Below are positions 8,724 to 15,954 of a stretch of DNA of 64,000 nucleotides, in pieces. The first letter of the stretch is position 1; each line of letters begins with the position of its first letter. Both the position numbers and the translations under genes were made by a program. Origin of the DNA: Enterobacteriaceae bacterium RIT693 (GTDB lineage Bacteria > Pseudomonadota > Gammaproteobacteria > Enterobacterales > Enterobacteriaceae); assembly GCA_009668225.1 (NCBI GenBank), contig WJYK01000006.1, positions 1 through 64,000 on the forward strand, read 5' to 3'. A model generated the notes under the pieces. It had not been told where the DNA came from. It did no database searches and was given only the letters and a program-made list of their open reading frames with translations.

Positions 8724-9451
8724 ATTGTGCTATCCTTGCCAATGTCACCGTTACAATAAGAAACCAAAATTTTAGGACCGTTCTCGGTGATATATACGTT
8801 CGAATCATTCTTGGTTTTTTTGCTCATAACCCGCGACATAACATTTTGGTTAAAAAGCATTGAAGACGTCGCGTAATACTTAACATTTTCATGATATTGA
8901 TAATGTTTGAATAGATCCGTATTCTTCATGAGCCCAAGCAACTGCAACAACAAAACTCCCGTCAATATTAAAATGAGAAAGTAAGGATAGAGAGATCTTA
9001 ACGTACCCCTGGATAGGCTTTTATGCTCGTTATAATTCAATGTATCCACCGAGCAAGAAAAGGAACTGATTATCTGGTCTTGATAAACCGAACGTGTCGG
9101 TTTTGATGAATCAACGTCTATGTCGCTTTCATCTAGCGCCAAACCGGTACGCAAGACGACCCCATAGCGTGGGATGGTTTGTAACATCTCAGGGGAAAGC
9201 CCGACCCGTTGAAATTTAGAACGGAGCATCTTGATAAGTTGGTGGTAGCTAGAGGAAGTAACAATAACCCCGTGACAACCCCAAATTTCCTCAATGATCG
9301 TCTCTTTTTGGCCCCGTTGCGCGAGGATGAGTTCCAGCAATTTCCTTTCGTTAGGGGTCAGATGAACGCTCTCACCGCCTGCTACGTGCTCTAAACAACA
9401 GAGCGGCGCATTGTAGGTAACCGCATCGCTTAGAAAAATCATATCGCTCAT
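8693..9451 (-). CDS. ToxR/CadC-like transmembrane winged-helix transcription regulator
   Basis: This is a 252-residue one-component membrane regulator. Residues ~5-105 form an OmpR-type winged helix (LTPNERKLLELIL, then EEIWG, QLIKMLRSKF and the wing IPRYGVVL). A linker follows, then one membrane helix at residues 155-175 (YPYFLILILTGVLLLQLLGLM region) and a ~75-residue periplasmic tail with Cys 233 and Cys 244. The ATG at 9451 is chosen because the winged helix starts right after it and TTAAGG lies nine bases upstream; an upstream in-frame extension has no domain. The next gene overlaps it. It probably controls its own cassette and other targets after sensing through the partner protein. It resembles YqeI and GrvA in type. 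Confidence 0.82.
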   Translation of the reverse strand: MSDMIFLSDAVTYNAPLCCLEHVAGGESVHLTPNERKLLELILAQRGQKETIIEEIWGCHGVIVTSSSYHQLIKMLRSKFQRVGLSPEMLQTIPRYGVVLRTGLALDESDIDVDSSKPTRSVYQDQIISSFSCSVDTLNYNEHKSLSRGTLRSLYPYFLILILTGVLLLQLLGLMKNTDLFKHYQYHENVKYYATSSMLFNQNVMSRVMSKKTKNDSNVYITENGPKILVSYCNGDIGKDSTICRNDSFSSY

Positions 9452-10223
9452 AGAAGTCTGCCTTAACCTTTGATATCCAGTTGAGTGCAACGAAGTAACA
9501 AGAGTAATTCCCGTCCGCAACCATTTAATAGCTGACAGTACCAAGGTACAACTGATAAAACCGTGATGAAAAGCTGAGTACGCCACTCACAAAGTAAAAC
9601 TAACCATCTGTTTTTAATAAAAAAACCATCAAGACAGCATCAATATGTAACCATGTTGTAATAAAGAACGTCGAAGACTAACGCTTTGCTAATAGCGAAA
9701 GAAAAGAGGAGAAGTCGGGTAGTTATTGCTTTATGGAATATGGGAGGCCCGCCGCAGAAGTCATAAAATCGAGCGAATGAAAAAAGCCCTAAGGCTTTTA
9801 TAAGCCTTAGGGCAACCGTAACGACGAGTACACCTTTGTTTTGTGTAAATACACCCTTAAACATCATATCAGGGTCACCATTGGCGCATACCTGTATGCC
9901 CAAGGCCGCGCACATGCTAAATAGGCGTCCACTTACTGTAAACCCAGGCAAAGTAATCATCTCTTTTTTATCAGGTTTTATTCACAATACAATGGCATAT
10001 AAGCCCCTCAATCCCGTAAATGCTCTCCGGCTTCTCTATTGATAAAACGGGATGTCCCTCTTTCCTGGAACCTGGCCACGAGAAGCCAGTAAAGTTGCCG
10101 TCATACGGCTGTAAGGCGTAAAGCGGAACCGTGTTACAGGTGTTCACTTCGTCACTGTTTCGGTTTCAATCTGGCCTGCAACTTCATACTTCCGATCTCC
10201 GCAATTTTTTTGCCACAGCCTGG
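9452..10223. other. Gene-poor 772-base stretch
   Basis: No convincing gene was seen on either strand. The stretch holds the promoter region of the regulator at 9451 and a leftward hairpin terminator at 9781-9813 that belongs to no recognised gene. Weak open frames run through the terminator on the minus strand (9640-9960) and on the plus strand (9836-10042), without good ribosome sites. Confidence 0.5.
9781..9813 (-). terminator. Rho-independent terminator for a leftward transcript of unknown origin
   Basis: A perfect 12-bp stem (GCCCTAAGGCTT and its complement) has the loop TTAT and, on the minus strand, a run of six T residues. No gene ends just upstream of it. The nearest leftward gene stops at 10224, so either that transcript has a 400-base tail or a small RNA is made between the two. 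Confidence 0.75.
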
Positions 10224-10427
10224 TTATCGAATCTGCAGGCTATCAGCAATCTGCTCTAACAACGTTGTAATACGCTTTTGTGTACGCTCACTGGTATCTG
10301 GCGGCAGATGATGACGAATGTGAGTATGCCTGCCATCTACACTGGTGATTTCCACGCTCAACACATGAATACGGGCCCCGCGGATCGTTAAATGATGCAG
10401 AGAAACTTTGGAGATAACTGTTTTCAT
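10224..10427 (-). CDS. Small basic His-rich protein of unknown function (67 aa)
   Basis: The family is not recognised. The 67-residue product begins MKTVISKVSLHHLTIRGARI, has a His-rich middle (DGRHTHIRHHLPPDTSE) and ends in an amphipathic helix (TLLEQIADSLQI). It has no signal peptide or membrane helix. The ATG at 10427 has AAAGG eight bases upstream; a TTG just before it is less likely. A lux-box-like 20-bp palindrome at 10478-10497 lies about 50 bases upstream, the same kind of element that precedes the small genes at 10711 and 13631. That shared element is the main reason to believe the gene is real. Confidence 0.5.
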   Translation of the reverse strand: MKTVISKVSLHHLTIRGARIHVLSVEITSVDGRHTHIRHHLPPDTSERTQKRITTLLEQIADSLQIR

Positions 10428-10477
10428 CAATCAGGCCTTTGGCTTGTTGTCATCGCTTCGAGGCGATTGCTTTAATT

Positions 10478-10497
10478 TACTATACCTTAGTATAGCC
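10478..10497. promoter_or_regulatory. Lux-box-like palindrome, copy 1
   Basis: The core CTATAC-CTTA-GTATAG is perfect over six-base arms, in a 20-bp frame TACTATAC-N4-GTATAGCC. It lies about 50 bases upstream of the leftward small gene at 10224-10427. It shares half-sites and spacing with the elements at 10663 and 13591. Confidence 0.5.
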
Positions 10498-10662
10498 AGG
10501 CTTTGACATGGATCACAGCTCGCGCTTGTTAAGAAATGGGCAGCCAAAGATTTTTACATTAAACAAATCATAAACATAGATAAAAATACATCATGTAGGG
10601 CAGTTATCTATAGCCGTAAGTCATTTCCAGGGATAAGAAAGACAGTTCTCATCGCTACAACA

Positions 10663-10682
10663 AACTATACGATGGTATAGTT
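10663..10682. promoter_or_regulatory. Lux-box-like palindrome, copy 2
   Basis: AACTATACGATGGTATAGTT is a perfect 20-bp inverted repeat with a 4-base centre (9-bp arms when one more base each side is counted). It ends 28 bases before the rightward start at 10711. The lux-box consensus half-site ACCTGTA and this half-site AACTATA agree at five of seven positions, with the same overall 20-bp geometry. Confidence 0.6.
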
Positions 10683-10710
10683 TTTGAAACTTTAGTTGAG
10701 AGGCTGACCG

Positions 10711-10887
10711 ATGTTATTGCATACAATAAGAATGATTGATATGTGGCAGTGCGTTTTTATAATCGTATTAGTTCTGATGAAATCTGTGATAAAAGAACGT
10801 AATTTATTTCAGGAGATAATAGTTGCCTGCATTGTCTACTATATGCAGAGCCATGCACTCCTTTTTTTTGTTGGGAACAGTACATAA
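10711..10887 (+). CDS. Predicted small hydrophobic protein (58 aa)
   Basis: This is a short gene of 58 codons. The product starts MLLHTIRMIDMWQ and has two hydrophobic stretches (CVFIIVLVLM, then EIIVACIVYY and ALLFFVG) separated by a basic KSVIKERN turn. That suggests a small inner-membrane protein with one or two helices. GAGAGG lies seven bases before ATG 10711, a good ribosome site. A perfect 20-bp palindrome is just upstream. It is unlike any small membrane protein or Hok-type toxin I recognise. The downstream 3' region has only a weak hairpin. Function unknown; confidence rests on the ribosome site and the conserved upstream element. Confidence 0.42.
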   Translation: MLLHTIRMIDMWQCVFIIVLVLMKSVIKERNLFQEIIVACIVYYMQSHALLFFVGNST

Positions 10888-11314
10888 GCAGGGTACGGAT
10901 CTGCTAAAGATAATGTTTAGGTAATATATGTGACGCATTCAGGATTCGCTCTTTATTGAAGCGGGTATTGAATAGGGGGAGGTCAACAAATACTTAGCAC
11001 CACATCAGCAACATTCTGAGTGAGGTAAGTTGACACTCAATAATTATACTTGGGTGAAAAAGAGCGATGCTTTGAACAGGCCCGCGCGAGGGATGCTATC
11101 CGCAAGGCTAACACGGTGTACACCCAACGATGAAAGGACAAAATGATAGCGATATTTCATCTGCATCACTGCAGATAGAGAAAGCGACTAACGAAGATTT
11201 CTTCCTTAATTTTTAGTCACATTTTTAACCTGACCTAATCCAGAAGGCAAACAACAAGTGGCTGAAACAGGAAACTGCGCAGGGGGTAGAAAGTATCCTC
11301 CCCCTACCGATATC
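10888..11314. other. Gene-less 427-base stretch
   Basis: No supported gene was found. A 28-codon frame starting MKGQNDSDISS (11130-11216) has no ribosome site. A G-rich/C-rich pair (AGGGGG and CCCCCT, 11281-11305) could form a hairpin at the end of the acetyltransferase gene but lacks a T tract. Confidence 0.4.
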
Positions 11315-11956
11315 CTAGCTGTTTGCCCCCAGAGCTTCTCGCCGCTCTGCCCCCTCTGTGCATTCTACTGGATTGCGCCATACCGGGAATAGTTCGGGAA
11401 AACAATCAATACGTATTGGCGTTCCTGCATCACCGTATCCCCATCGCATCAAAAGCGTACGGGTACTGAATCTCGTACATTCTGCATAACATGGAGATTT
11501 ATCTTTATCGACCAGAGAATGAAGAGCTGCGAAAAGATTATTTACTACACCCCGTCCTCGTGACGAACGCTTAACGGCCAACAGTGGGATATAATAATGA
11601 GGTGGTGTTCGGGGATGAAAATGCTCCAGTCCGCGAGTATACGCCGCCACTGCCGCATAGTGCGGACCACATACTTCCCGTATTCTTCTATCGATTATTA
11701 TTTGATCCTCTTTGTTGTTTTCCAGTGCTTCTGGGCGAAAATAAACTAACACACCGGCATTGTCTCCGGCGATTAATGTTCCCCCACGTTTTTGGGCGAG
11801 ATCGACGTAAATACGAAAGTATCTACGCAGAAGATCAATGCGCTCTTCATCATCAATGGGAAATAAAATTTTATGCAAATGATCATCTTTAAATTCTCTA
11901 GCCAACAACTCGCTTATTTTGCCTAGTTCCAGATCCTTAGCGTGCCTACATTTCAT
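11315..11956 (-). CDS. GNAT-family N-acetyltransferase
   Basis: This is a 213-residue GNAT-fold enzyme. The acetyl-CoA loop is visible as LLAVKRSSRGRGVVNNLF, corresponding to motif A (R/Q-x-x-G-x-G/A). The N-terminal part MKCRHAKDLELGKISELLAREF and the C-terminal RFSTRTLLMRWGYGDAGTPIRI fit the usual order, the latter being the helix-strand region that ends many GNATs. The ATG at 11956 is chosen because GGAG lies six bases upstream; an ATG four codons earlier contains that ribosome site. The substrate is unknown. It lies between a small hydrophobic protein gene and a solo LuxR-type receptor, and the gap upstream to the LuxR gene holds no gene. No acyl-homoserine lactone synthase features are present, so it is not a LuxI. 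Confidence 0.78.
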   Translation of the reverse strand: MKCRHAKDLELGKISELLAREFKDDHLHKILFPIDDEERIDLLRRYFRIYVDLAQKRGGTLIAGDNAGVLVYFRPEALENNKEDQIIIDRRIREVCGPHYAAVAAYTRGLEHFHPRTPPHYYIPLLAVKRSSRGRGVVNNLFAALHSLVDKDKSPCYAECTRFSTRTLLMRWGYGDAGTPIRIDCFPELFPVWRNPVECTEGAERREALGANS

Positions 11957-12230
11957 CGTTAACTCCATTTAATGTTAAAAGCAAAACTAATAAATATAAC
12001 GAGACAGATTTAAATATGATTAAACAGCCATGCATCCCAATGGATGCAGACTGGTTGGCAAGATTATTAATCGACACGACTCAAAAGCGCAATCACAAGG
12101 GGTAAGTATTCATCTTAATTTTATGTGATTAATTAAAATTAACTCAATAATCAAAGTGTTGCCCGATAAAAGAATGAGTTTAATATCTTTCAATACAGAG
12201 GAAAATCATGTTCAACACGTTGATTCCTGT

Positions 12231-12950
12231 TTACTTCGTTGGCGAGGTTGGCATGATATTAACTTCTACAGCCAGGCTGATCGCATGCTTTGCATTTTTC
12301 ACACCCATTTTTTTTACTATTTTGCCCATGTGAAATTTTATTGTGCTAACAGCAAGCTCAAGCATATCTGCTACTTCAGCATAGGTTTTTCCCTGAGTAC
12401 ACCAATAAAGTATTTCAGCTTCACGGGGAGAGAGTGCGGTAACTGAACGCTCATTCTCTTCTCTATATACATGAAGCAACATTTCGTGAATATAGATTAA
12501 TACGCCCTGCAGTTCATTTTTATTTCTCTCAAGATTATCGCAAAAGTCTGCAACCAGAAACTTATCCATATAAAATAAGAGCATTGCCAGGTTATTAGCA
12601 TGATCATGAAGAACGAATGCGTGCCCCTCAATGACATTATGGCTTTTTATTTTTTCAAACACTCTTCCTACTGACCAAATAGAATTAACTTTAAGACTTT
12701 CATCCCACGAAAACGGTGAAAACCGATTCAGGGCATTGATAATTACCGGATCAACGTTTTGATATTTATTGCCGAGATAGTTTTCAGCCACTTCTTCCGG
12801 GAAGTTGCTAATAATAATCATTTCATCCATGTTTTTTTTGTTCATTACGGCATAGACGTAATTTAACTTATTATATTCCCCCAAACGCTTTTCTAAACTT
12901 TCTTTGATATATTTATTTTTTTCAGCATCTGAAAAGAAAATCTTACTCAT
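12231..12950 (-). CDS. LuxR-type quorum-sensing receptor without LuxI (solo), altered ligand pocket
   Basis: This is a 239-residue regulator with an N-terminal autoinducer-binding domain (about 15-160) and a C-terminal LuxR helix-turn-helix (about 170-235, LSPREAEILYWCTQGKTYAE region). The pocket shows NFPEEVAENYLGNKYQNVDP, with conserved Tyr58, Asp67, Pro68, Trp82 and Gly109. The nearly invariant Trp (W57 in TraR, W60 in LasR) is Val54, and the Tyr of LasR Y56 is Phe50. Overall it resembles ExpR/YenR/EsaR in style (SPFSWDESL; VLHDHANNLAMLLF). No luxI gene is in the window. Such solos often sense exogenous acyl-homoserine lactones or other signals. Lux-box-like palindromes flank the gene at 10663 and 13591. 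A 60-base AT-rich region precedes it. Confidence 0.85.
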   Translation of the reverse strand: MSKIFFSDAEKNKYIKESLEKRLGEYNKLNYVYAVMNKKNMDEMIIISNFPEEVAENYLGNKYQNVDPVIINALNRFSPFSWDESLKVNSIWSVGRVFEKIKSHNVIEGHAFVLHDHANNLAMLLFYMDKFLVADFCDNLERNKNELQGVLIYIHEMLLHVYREENERSVTALSPREAEILYWCTQGKTYAEVADMLELAVSTIKFHMGKIVKKMGVKNAKHAISLAVEVNIMPTSPTK

Positions 12951-13021
12951 TTTTTAATTTACTCCTCTGCTGGTGCAGAAAAATCTTTAGACCTTAAGAT
13001 AAATTTAACCAAATATAACGA

Positions 13022-13261
13022 CTAAGTTAATGAGAAACATCTCTGATTCCCATCGGCAATGGTGCCAGGCATCACAGCCTCTAAATCCAGTGTAACATGA
13101 AATGCGTGGCCAGACAGACATATGCCCGCACCTGCCGCAGCCCCCTTTTTTTGCGCAACGGCTTTGTGATACCCGATTCTGCTTTCATCCTGCCCTTCAA
13201 ACAGAAGCTGGAGGAAGCGGATAGCCCCGTAGGCCTTGTCAAGGTGATAGCTGAGGTGCAT
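13022..13261 (-). CDS. Hypothetical protein (79 aa), uncertain
   Basis: The family is not recognised. The frame encodes MHLSYHLDKAYGAIRFLQLL at the start, a middle AVAQKKGAAAGAGICLSGHA and the end CFSLT. Codon choice is like that of ordinary genes of this genome (G/C-rich third positions), unlike the AT-rich surroundings, which favours a real or recently decayed gene. No clear ribosome site precedes ATG 13261, and a TTG five codons earlier is no better. It lies upstream of the solo LuxR gene in the same direction, with 70 bases between. No domain can be named. Confidence 0.38.
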   Translation of the reverse strand: MHLSYHLDKAYGAIRFLQLLFEGQDESRIGYHKAVAQKKGAAAGAGICLSGHAFHVTLDLEAVMPGTIADGNQRCFSLT

Positions 13262-13586
13262 AACAGATATCCACAAAAATATTTATTAGCATCATCGTGT
13301 TATAACATGTGATGCGCAGGCTGGCGAGCAACAGCCTGCCAATATCCTGCATATCAGGCTGACGATAACCTCTTCCCACGCTTCGCCTGCCAGGCGAAAT
13401 CGACAAAAACATGCCGATGGCATAAAACCGGAAAGATTATCTTGCCGCGCTGACCAAAACACGCTTCTTCCCCCGTTATCTGAAAATACCCGCGACCTCG
13501 TCGGGAAGGTCTACCCACACCATGATTTTCGGTGCAGTGGGGATAACCGCCGTTTTAGCTCTCCGACAACCGTTTTCATAGCACAC
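13262..13586. other. Gene-less stretch with hairpins
   Basis: Two inverted repeats are visible: GCAGGCTG/CAGCCTGC (13316-13339, 8-base loop) and the near-perfect palindrome TTCGCCTG-C-CAGGCGAA (13382-13398). Neither has a T tract. No convincing gene was found. Confidence 0.4.
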
Positions 13587-13590
13587 AAAT

Positions 13591-13610
13591 AACTATACTT
13601 TAGTATAGTT
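13591..13610. promoter_or_regulatory. Lux-box-like palindrome, copy 3
   Basis: AACTATACTTTAGTATAGTT is a perfect inverted repeat; including flanks, the arms reach 12 bp (13587-13614). TATACT or TATAGT within it could be the -10 element of a rightward promoter for the tiny unit at 13631-13701, in which case a bound protein would block or contact polymerase. Confidence 0.6.
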
Positions 13611-13630
13611 ATTTTGTAAGGTTGAATGGA

Positions 13631-13708
13631 ATGAAAAAACATCCCTGGTGTTGGCCGATTTGGCATCCTGTCAGTGCGTCCTCGCTGACAGGTATTTTTT
13701 TGCCTTAA
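13631..13708 (+). ncRNA. Short transcript or Trp/Cys-rich peptide gene (25 codons) ending in a terminator
   Basis: A 25-codon frame begins MKKHPWCWPIWHP, with three Trp and one Cys in the first 11 residues. AAGG lies nine bases before the ATG. The frame runs into a rho-independent terminator at 13667-13701, and a perfect palindrome at 13587-13614 lies just upstream. The whole unit (operator, start, terminator) is about 120 bases. It could be a small RNA, a secreted or signalling peptide, or a leader peptide of attenuator type. No gene follows on this strand, so classic trp-type attenuation has no target here. The coding status is uncertain. Confidence 0.4.
13667..13701 (+). terminator. Rho-independent terminator
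   Basis: Stem CCTGTCAG/CTGACAGG (8 bp) with a 10-base loop, followed by TA and seven T residues. It ends the tiny rightward unit that starts near 13600 and converges on the fhlA-like gene. Confidence 0.8.
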
Positions 13709-13872
13709 TGACCCAGGCCGTTTCAAATGCAGTACCTGATAAGAAACCTCTGTCCAACGCCACCTGCGTGCTATCGAAGCGCCTGCCCCGACAACAGCCG
13801 TTTTCTTTGTCGCGGAAAACGGCCTGAAGAAGATGGCGGTATCCGCGTGATAACGCTCTTCTCTCCCGGAAA

Positions 13873-15954
13873 TCACAGTTTTTCTTTATCAATCCCAAGT
13901 CGTCTCATACGCGAAATCAGCGTGGTACGTTTACATCCCAGACGCCTGGCAGCACCGTGCGGCCCAGACACCACGCCGTTAGTTTCTTTCAACGCGCGCA
14001 GAATGCGCTGGTATTCTCCCTGCCTATCGCGCATATCGTCGACAACAGAGGTGGCGGAACTTCCTTCGTGTAACAACCGGGTCTCCATCTGCGCCGTTGA
14101 AAATTGCAAAACATTACCTTTCGTCAGCAGAATCGCCCTTTCTATTATGTTTTCCAGTTCGCGCACGTTGCCGGGCCACTCCATACGGCTCAGCGCGCGC
14201 AGTGTCTCTGTCGGAATGCGGTCTATGTCGCGATTCAGGCGCCGGGCGATATTATAAGCACAGGATTTTACCAGCAGAGGGATATCCTCCGGGCGTTCCC
14301 GCAGCGGAGGCAGAGTAATGGGAAAAACGTTCAGGCGATAGTAAAGGTCGCCGCGAAACTCACGGTTATCGACCATTTGTTTCAGGTTGCGGTTAGTCGC
14401 AGCGATAAGGCGCACATCGGCCTGTTGAATGTCAGAACTGCCCAGACGCTCAAACTCGCGCTCTTGAAGTATGCGCAGTAGTTTTGGCTGAAGTTCGAGC
14501 TGCATATCACCTATTTCATCCAGAAGTAGCGAGCTTTTATTCGCCAGTTCAAAGCGTCCAATACGCTGCGTGTTTGCCCCGGTAAACGCGCCACGTTCAT
14601 GACCAAATAATTCACTTTCCAGCATTCCGGCGGGCATCGCCGCACAATTGATCTTCACCATCCTGCGTTTATTGCGTTTACTCAGGTTGTGGATAGCACG
14701 AGCAATCAGCTCCTTGCCAGTACCCGTTTCGCCGAGCAGCAGTACAGTACAGTCACTGGCGGCAACCATTTCGACCTGGTTGAGGACCTGCAACATGGCT
14801 TTGCTGCGCCCGACAATCTCGCCAAAATGGCCGCTAACGTTATTGATCTGTTCGGTCTGCTGGCGGTTTGCATCCATAAAACGCGCCTTCAGGCGATTGA
14901 TCTCCTGGTGCGCTAAGGCGTTATCTACCCCAATAGCCACCCGATCGGCAATCTGGCGCAGTAGATTGAGATCGGCTGAGGTGAAACCCTGTTCCCTGCA
15001 TTTTGCGAGTCTAAGAACACCCAGGAGATGATTGCCAAACCGCAGTGGTAACAGGCAAAGCATATGAGATTTATTGCCCCATAGCTCTGGCCGCATACCT
15101 TCATCAGCTGTCTGCTTGTCCCCCGGGTAAAGCGTGAGCAACATTTCACCACTGTTGAATACGCGTTCCGAAAACGTACCAGACTCGGGAAGATCGATTT
15201 GCTCATGAATCAATGAAAACGCATCGACAAAATGCCTCGAGTAAAATTTCAGCCAGCCCTGGCGCCGGCTTCGCAGCACAACACCGACGGAATTGATGGC
15301 AAAGTGCTTATGGATCACATTGGCAATGTTACTTATCAGCTCGTCAAGATTTGGCGTTGACAGCACAGCATTGGTTACGGCCACAAGAATGCGAAACTCA
15401 TCGCGTTCACGGCACAACAGCGTACGATCCAGATCAGAATACGTCCGCATACGGATTTGCTCTGTTACCAGCCCAACTATCTGAGCTAATGTGTGTAGCC
15501 GTTTAAGCTCTTTCCCGCTCCAGACGTCTACGCCGTCACGGATACACTCACACCCGCCGACTATTTTTCCATCAGAAATAAGTGGCAGCAGGCAATAGTG
15601 ACTAAACCGGGCATACCACTCCATTGCAGCAATCTGCGGCCAGGTTTCATTAAAGTCGACCTGACTGCAAATTAGCCCTCCCGATCGGGAGAACAGGTGA
15701 GATATCGGCCCCTTTGCCAGCACGTCCTCATCTTCATAGCACAATTCATTGCCGTGCTTATCCTTGCCATAAAAGCTCACCCGCTGCTGATTGGGATAAT
15801 AAAGCAGTATGTTTACCCGATCTGCCAGGGCACCTTGTTTCATTAACTGCATCAGGCAGTTAATAAGTTCAGAGAGATTAGGCTTCTGCAGCAAAGTATG
15901 AATGGTATCAAGTAACCCCTGCTGCCCGAGGTCCCTCATTGGGGAGTATGGCAT
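13873..15954 (-). CDS. FhlA-like sigma54-dependent activator (orphan)
   Basis: This is a 693-residue enhancer-binding protein, the size of E. coli FhlA (692). The start MPYSPMRDLGQQGLLDTIHT matches the FhlA N-terminus closely. Two GAF-type sensor modules fill residues ~1-375. The AAA+ domain has Walker A GETGTGKE (408-415) and the sigma54-contact loop GAFTGA (455-460), then RLIAATNRNLKQM and WPGNVRELENIIERA. A Fis-type helix-turn-helix closes the protein (GPHGAARRLGCKRTTLISRM). FhlA senses formate and activates formate hydrogenlyase genes, but no hyc, hyp or fdhF gene is in the window. The ATG at 15954 is chosen by homology with GGAAAG upstream; an in-frame TTG ten codons earlier is unlikely. 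Whether it senses formate is inference. Confidence 0.85.
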   Translation of the reverse strand: MPYSPMRDLGQQGLLDTIHTLLQKPNLSELINCLMQLMKQGALADRVNILLYYPNQQRVSFYGKDKHGNELCYEDEDVLAKGPISHLFSRSGGLICSQVDFNETWPQIAAMEWYARFSHYCLLPLISDGKIVGGCECIRDGVDVWSGKELKRLHTLAQIVGLVTEQIRMRTYSDLDRTLLCRERDEFRILVAVTNAVLSTPNLDELISNIANVIHKHFAINSVGVVLRSRRQGWLKFYSRHFVDAFSLIHEQIDLPESGTFSERVFNSGEMLLTLYPGDKQTADEGMRPELWGNKSHMLCLLPLRFGNHLLGVLRLAKCREQGFTSADLNLLRQIADRVAIGVDNALAHQEINRLKARFMDANRQQTEQINNVSGHFGEIVGRSKAMLQVLNQVEMVAASDCTVLLLGETGTGKELIARAIHNLSKRNKRRMVKINCAAMPAGMLESELFGHERGAFTGANTQRIGRFELANKSSLLLDEIGDMQLELQPKLLRILQEREFERLGSSDIQQADVRLIAATNRNLKQMVDNREFRGDLYYRLNVFPITLPPLRERPEDIPLLVKSCAYNIARRLNRDIDRIPTETLRALSRMEWPGNVRELENIIERAILLTKGNVLQFSTAQMETRLLHEGSSATSVVDDMRDRQGEYQRILRALKETNGVVSGPHGAARRLGCKRTTLISRMRRLGIDKEKL

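Noticed and set aside
9640-9960. 106-codon frame on the minus strand
   Set aside because: It reads straight through the strong terminator at 9781-9813, has no good ribosome site and no recognisable domain.
11130-11216. 28-codon frame beginning MKGQNDSDISS
   Set aside because: No ribosome site; kept only as a possible fragment.
13587-13708. Trp operon-type attenuator
   Set aside because: The leader-like peptide and terminator fit, but no biosynthetic gene follows on the plus strand and the palindrome does not match the TrpR operator.
13511-13898. Two overlapping minus-strand frames (121 and 75 codons)
   Set aside because: They run through the terminator and the fhlA-like 3' end, and have no ribosome site or domain.
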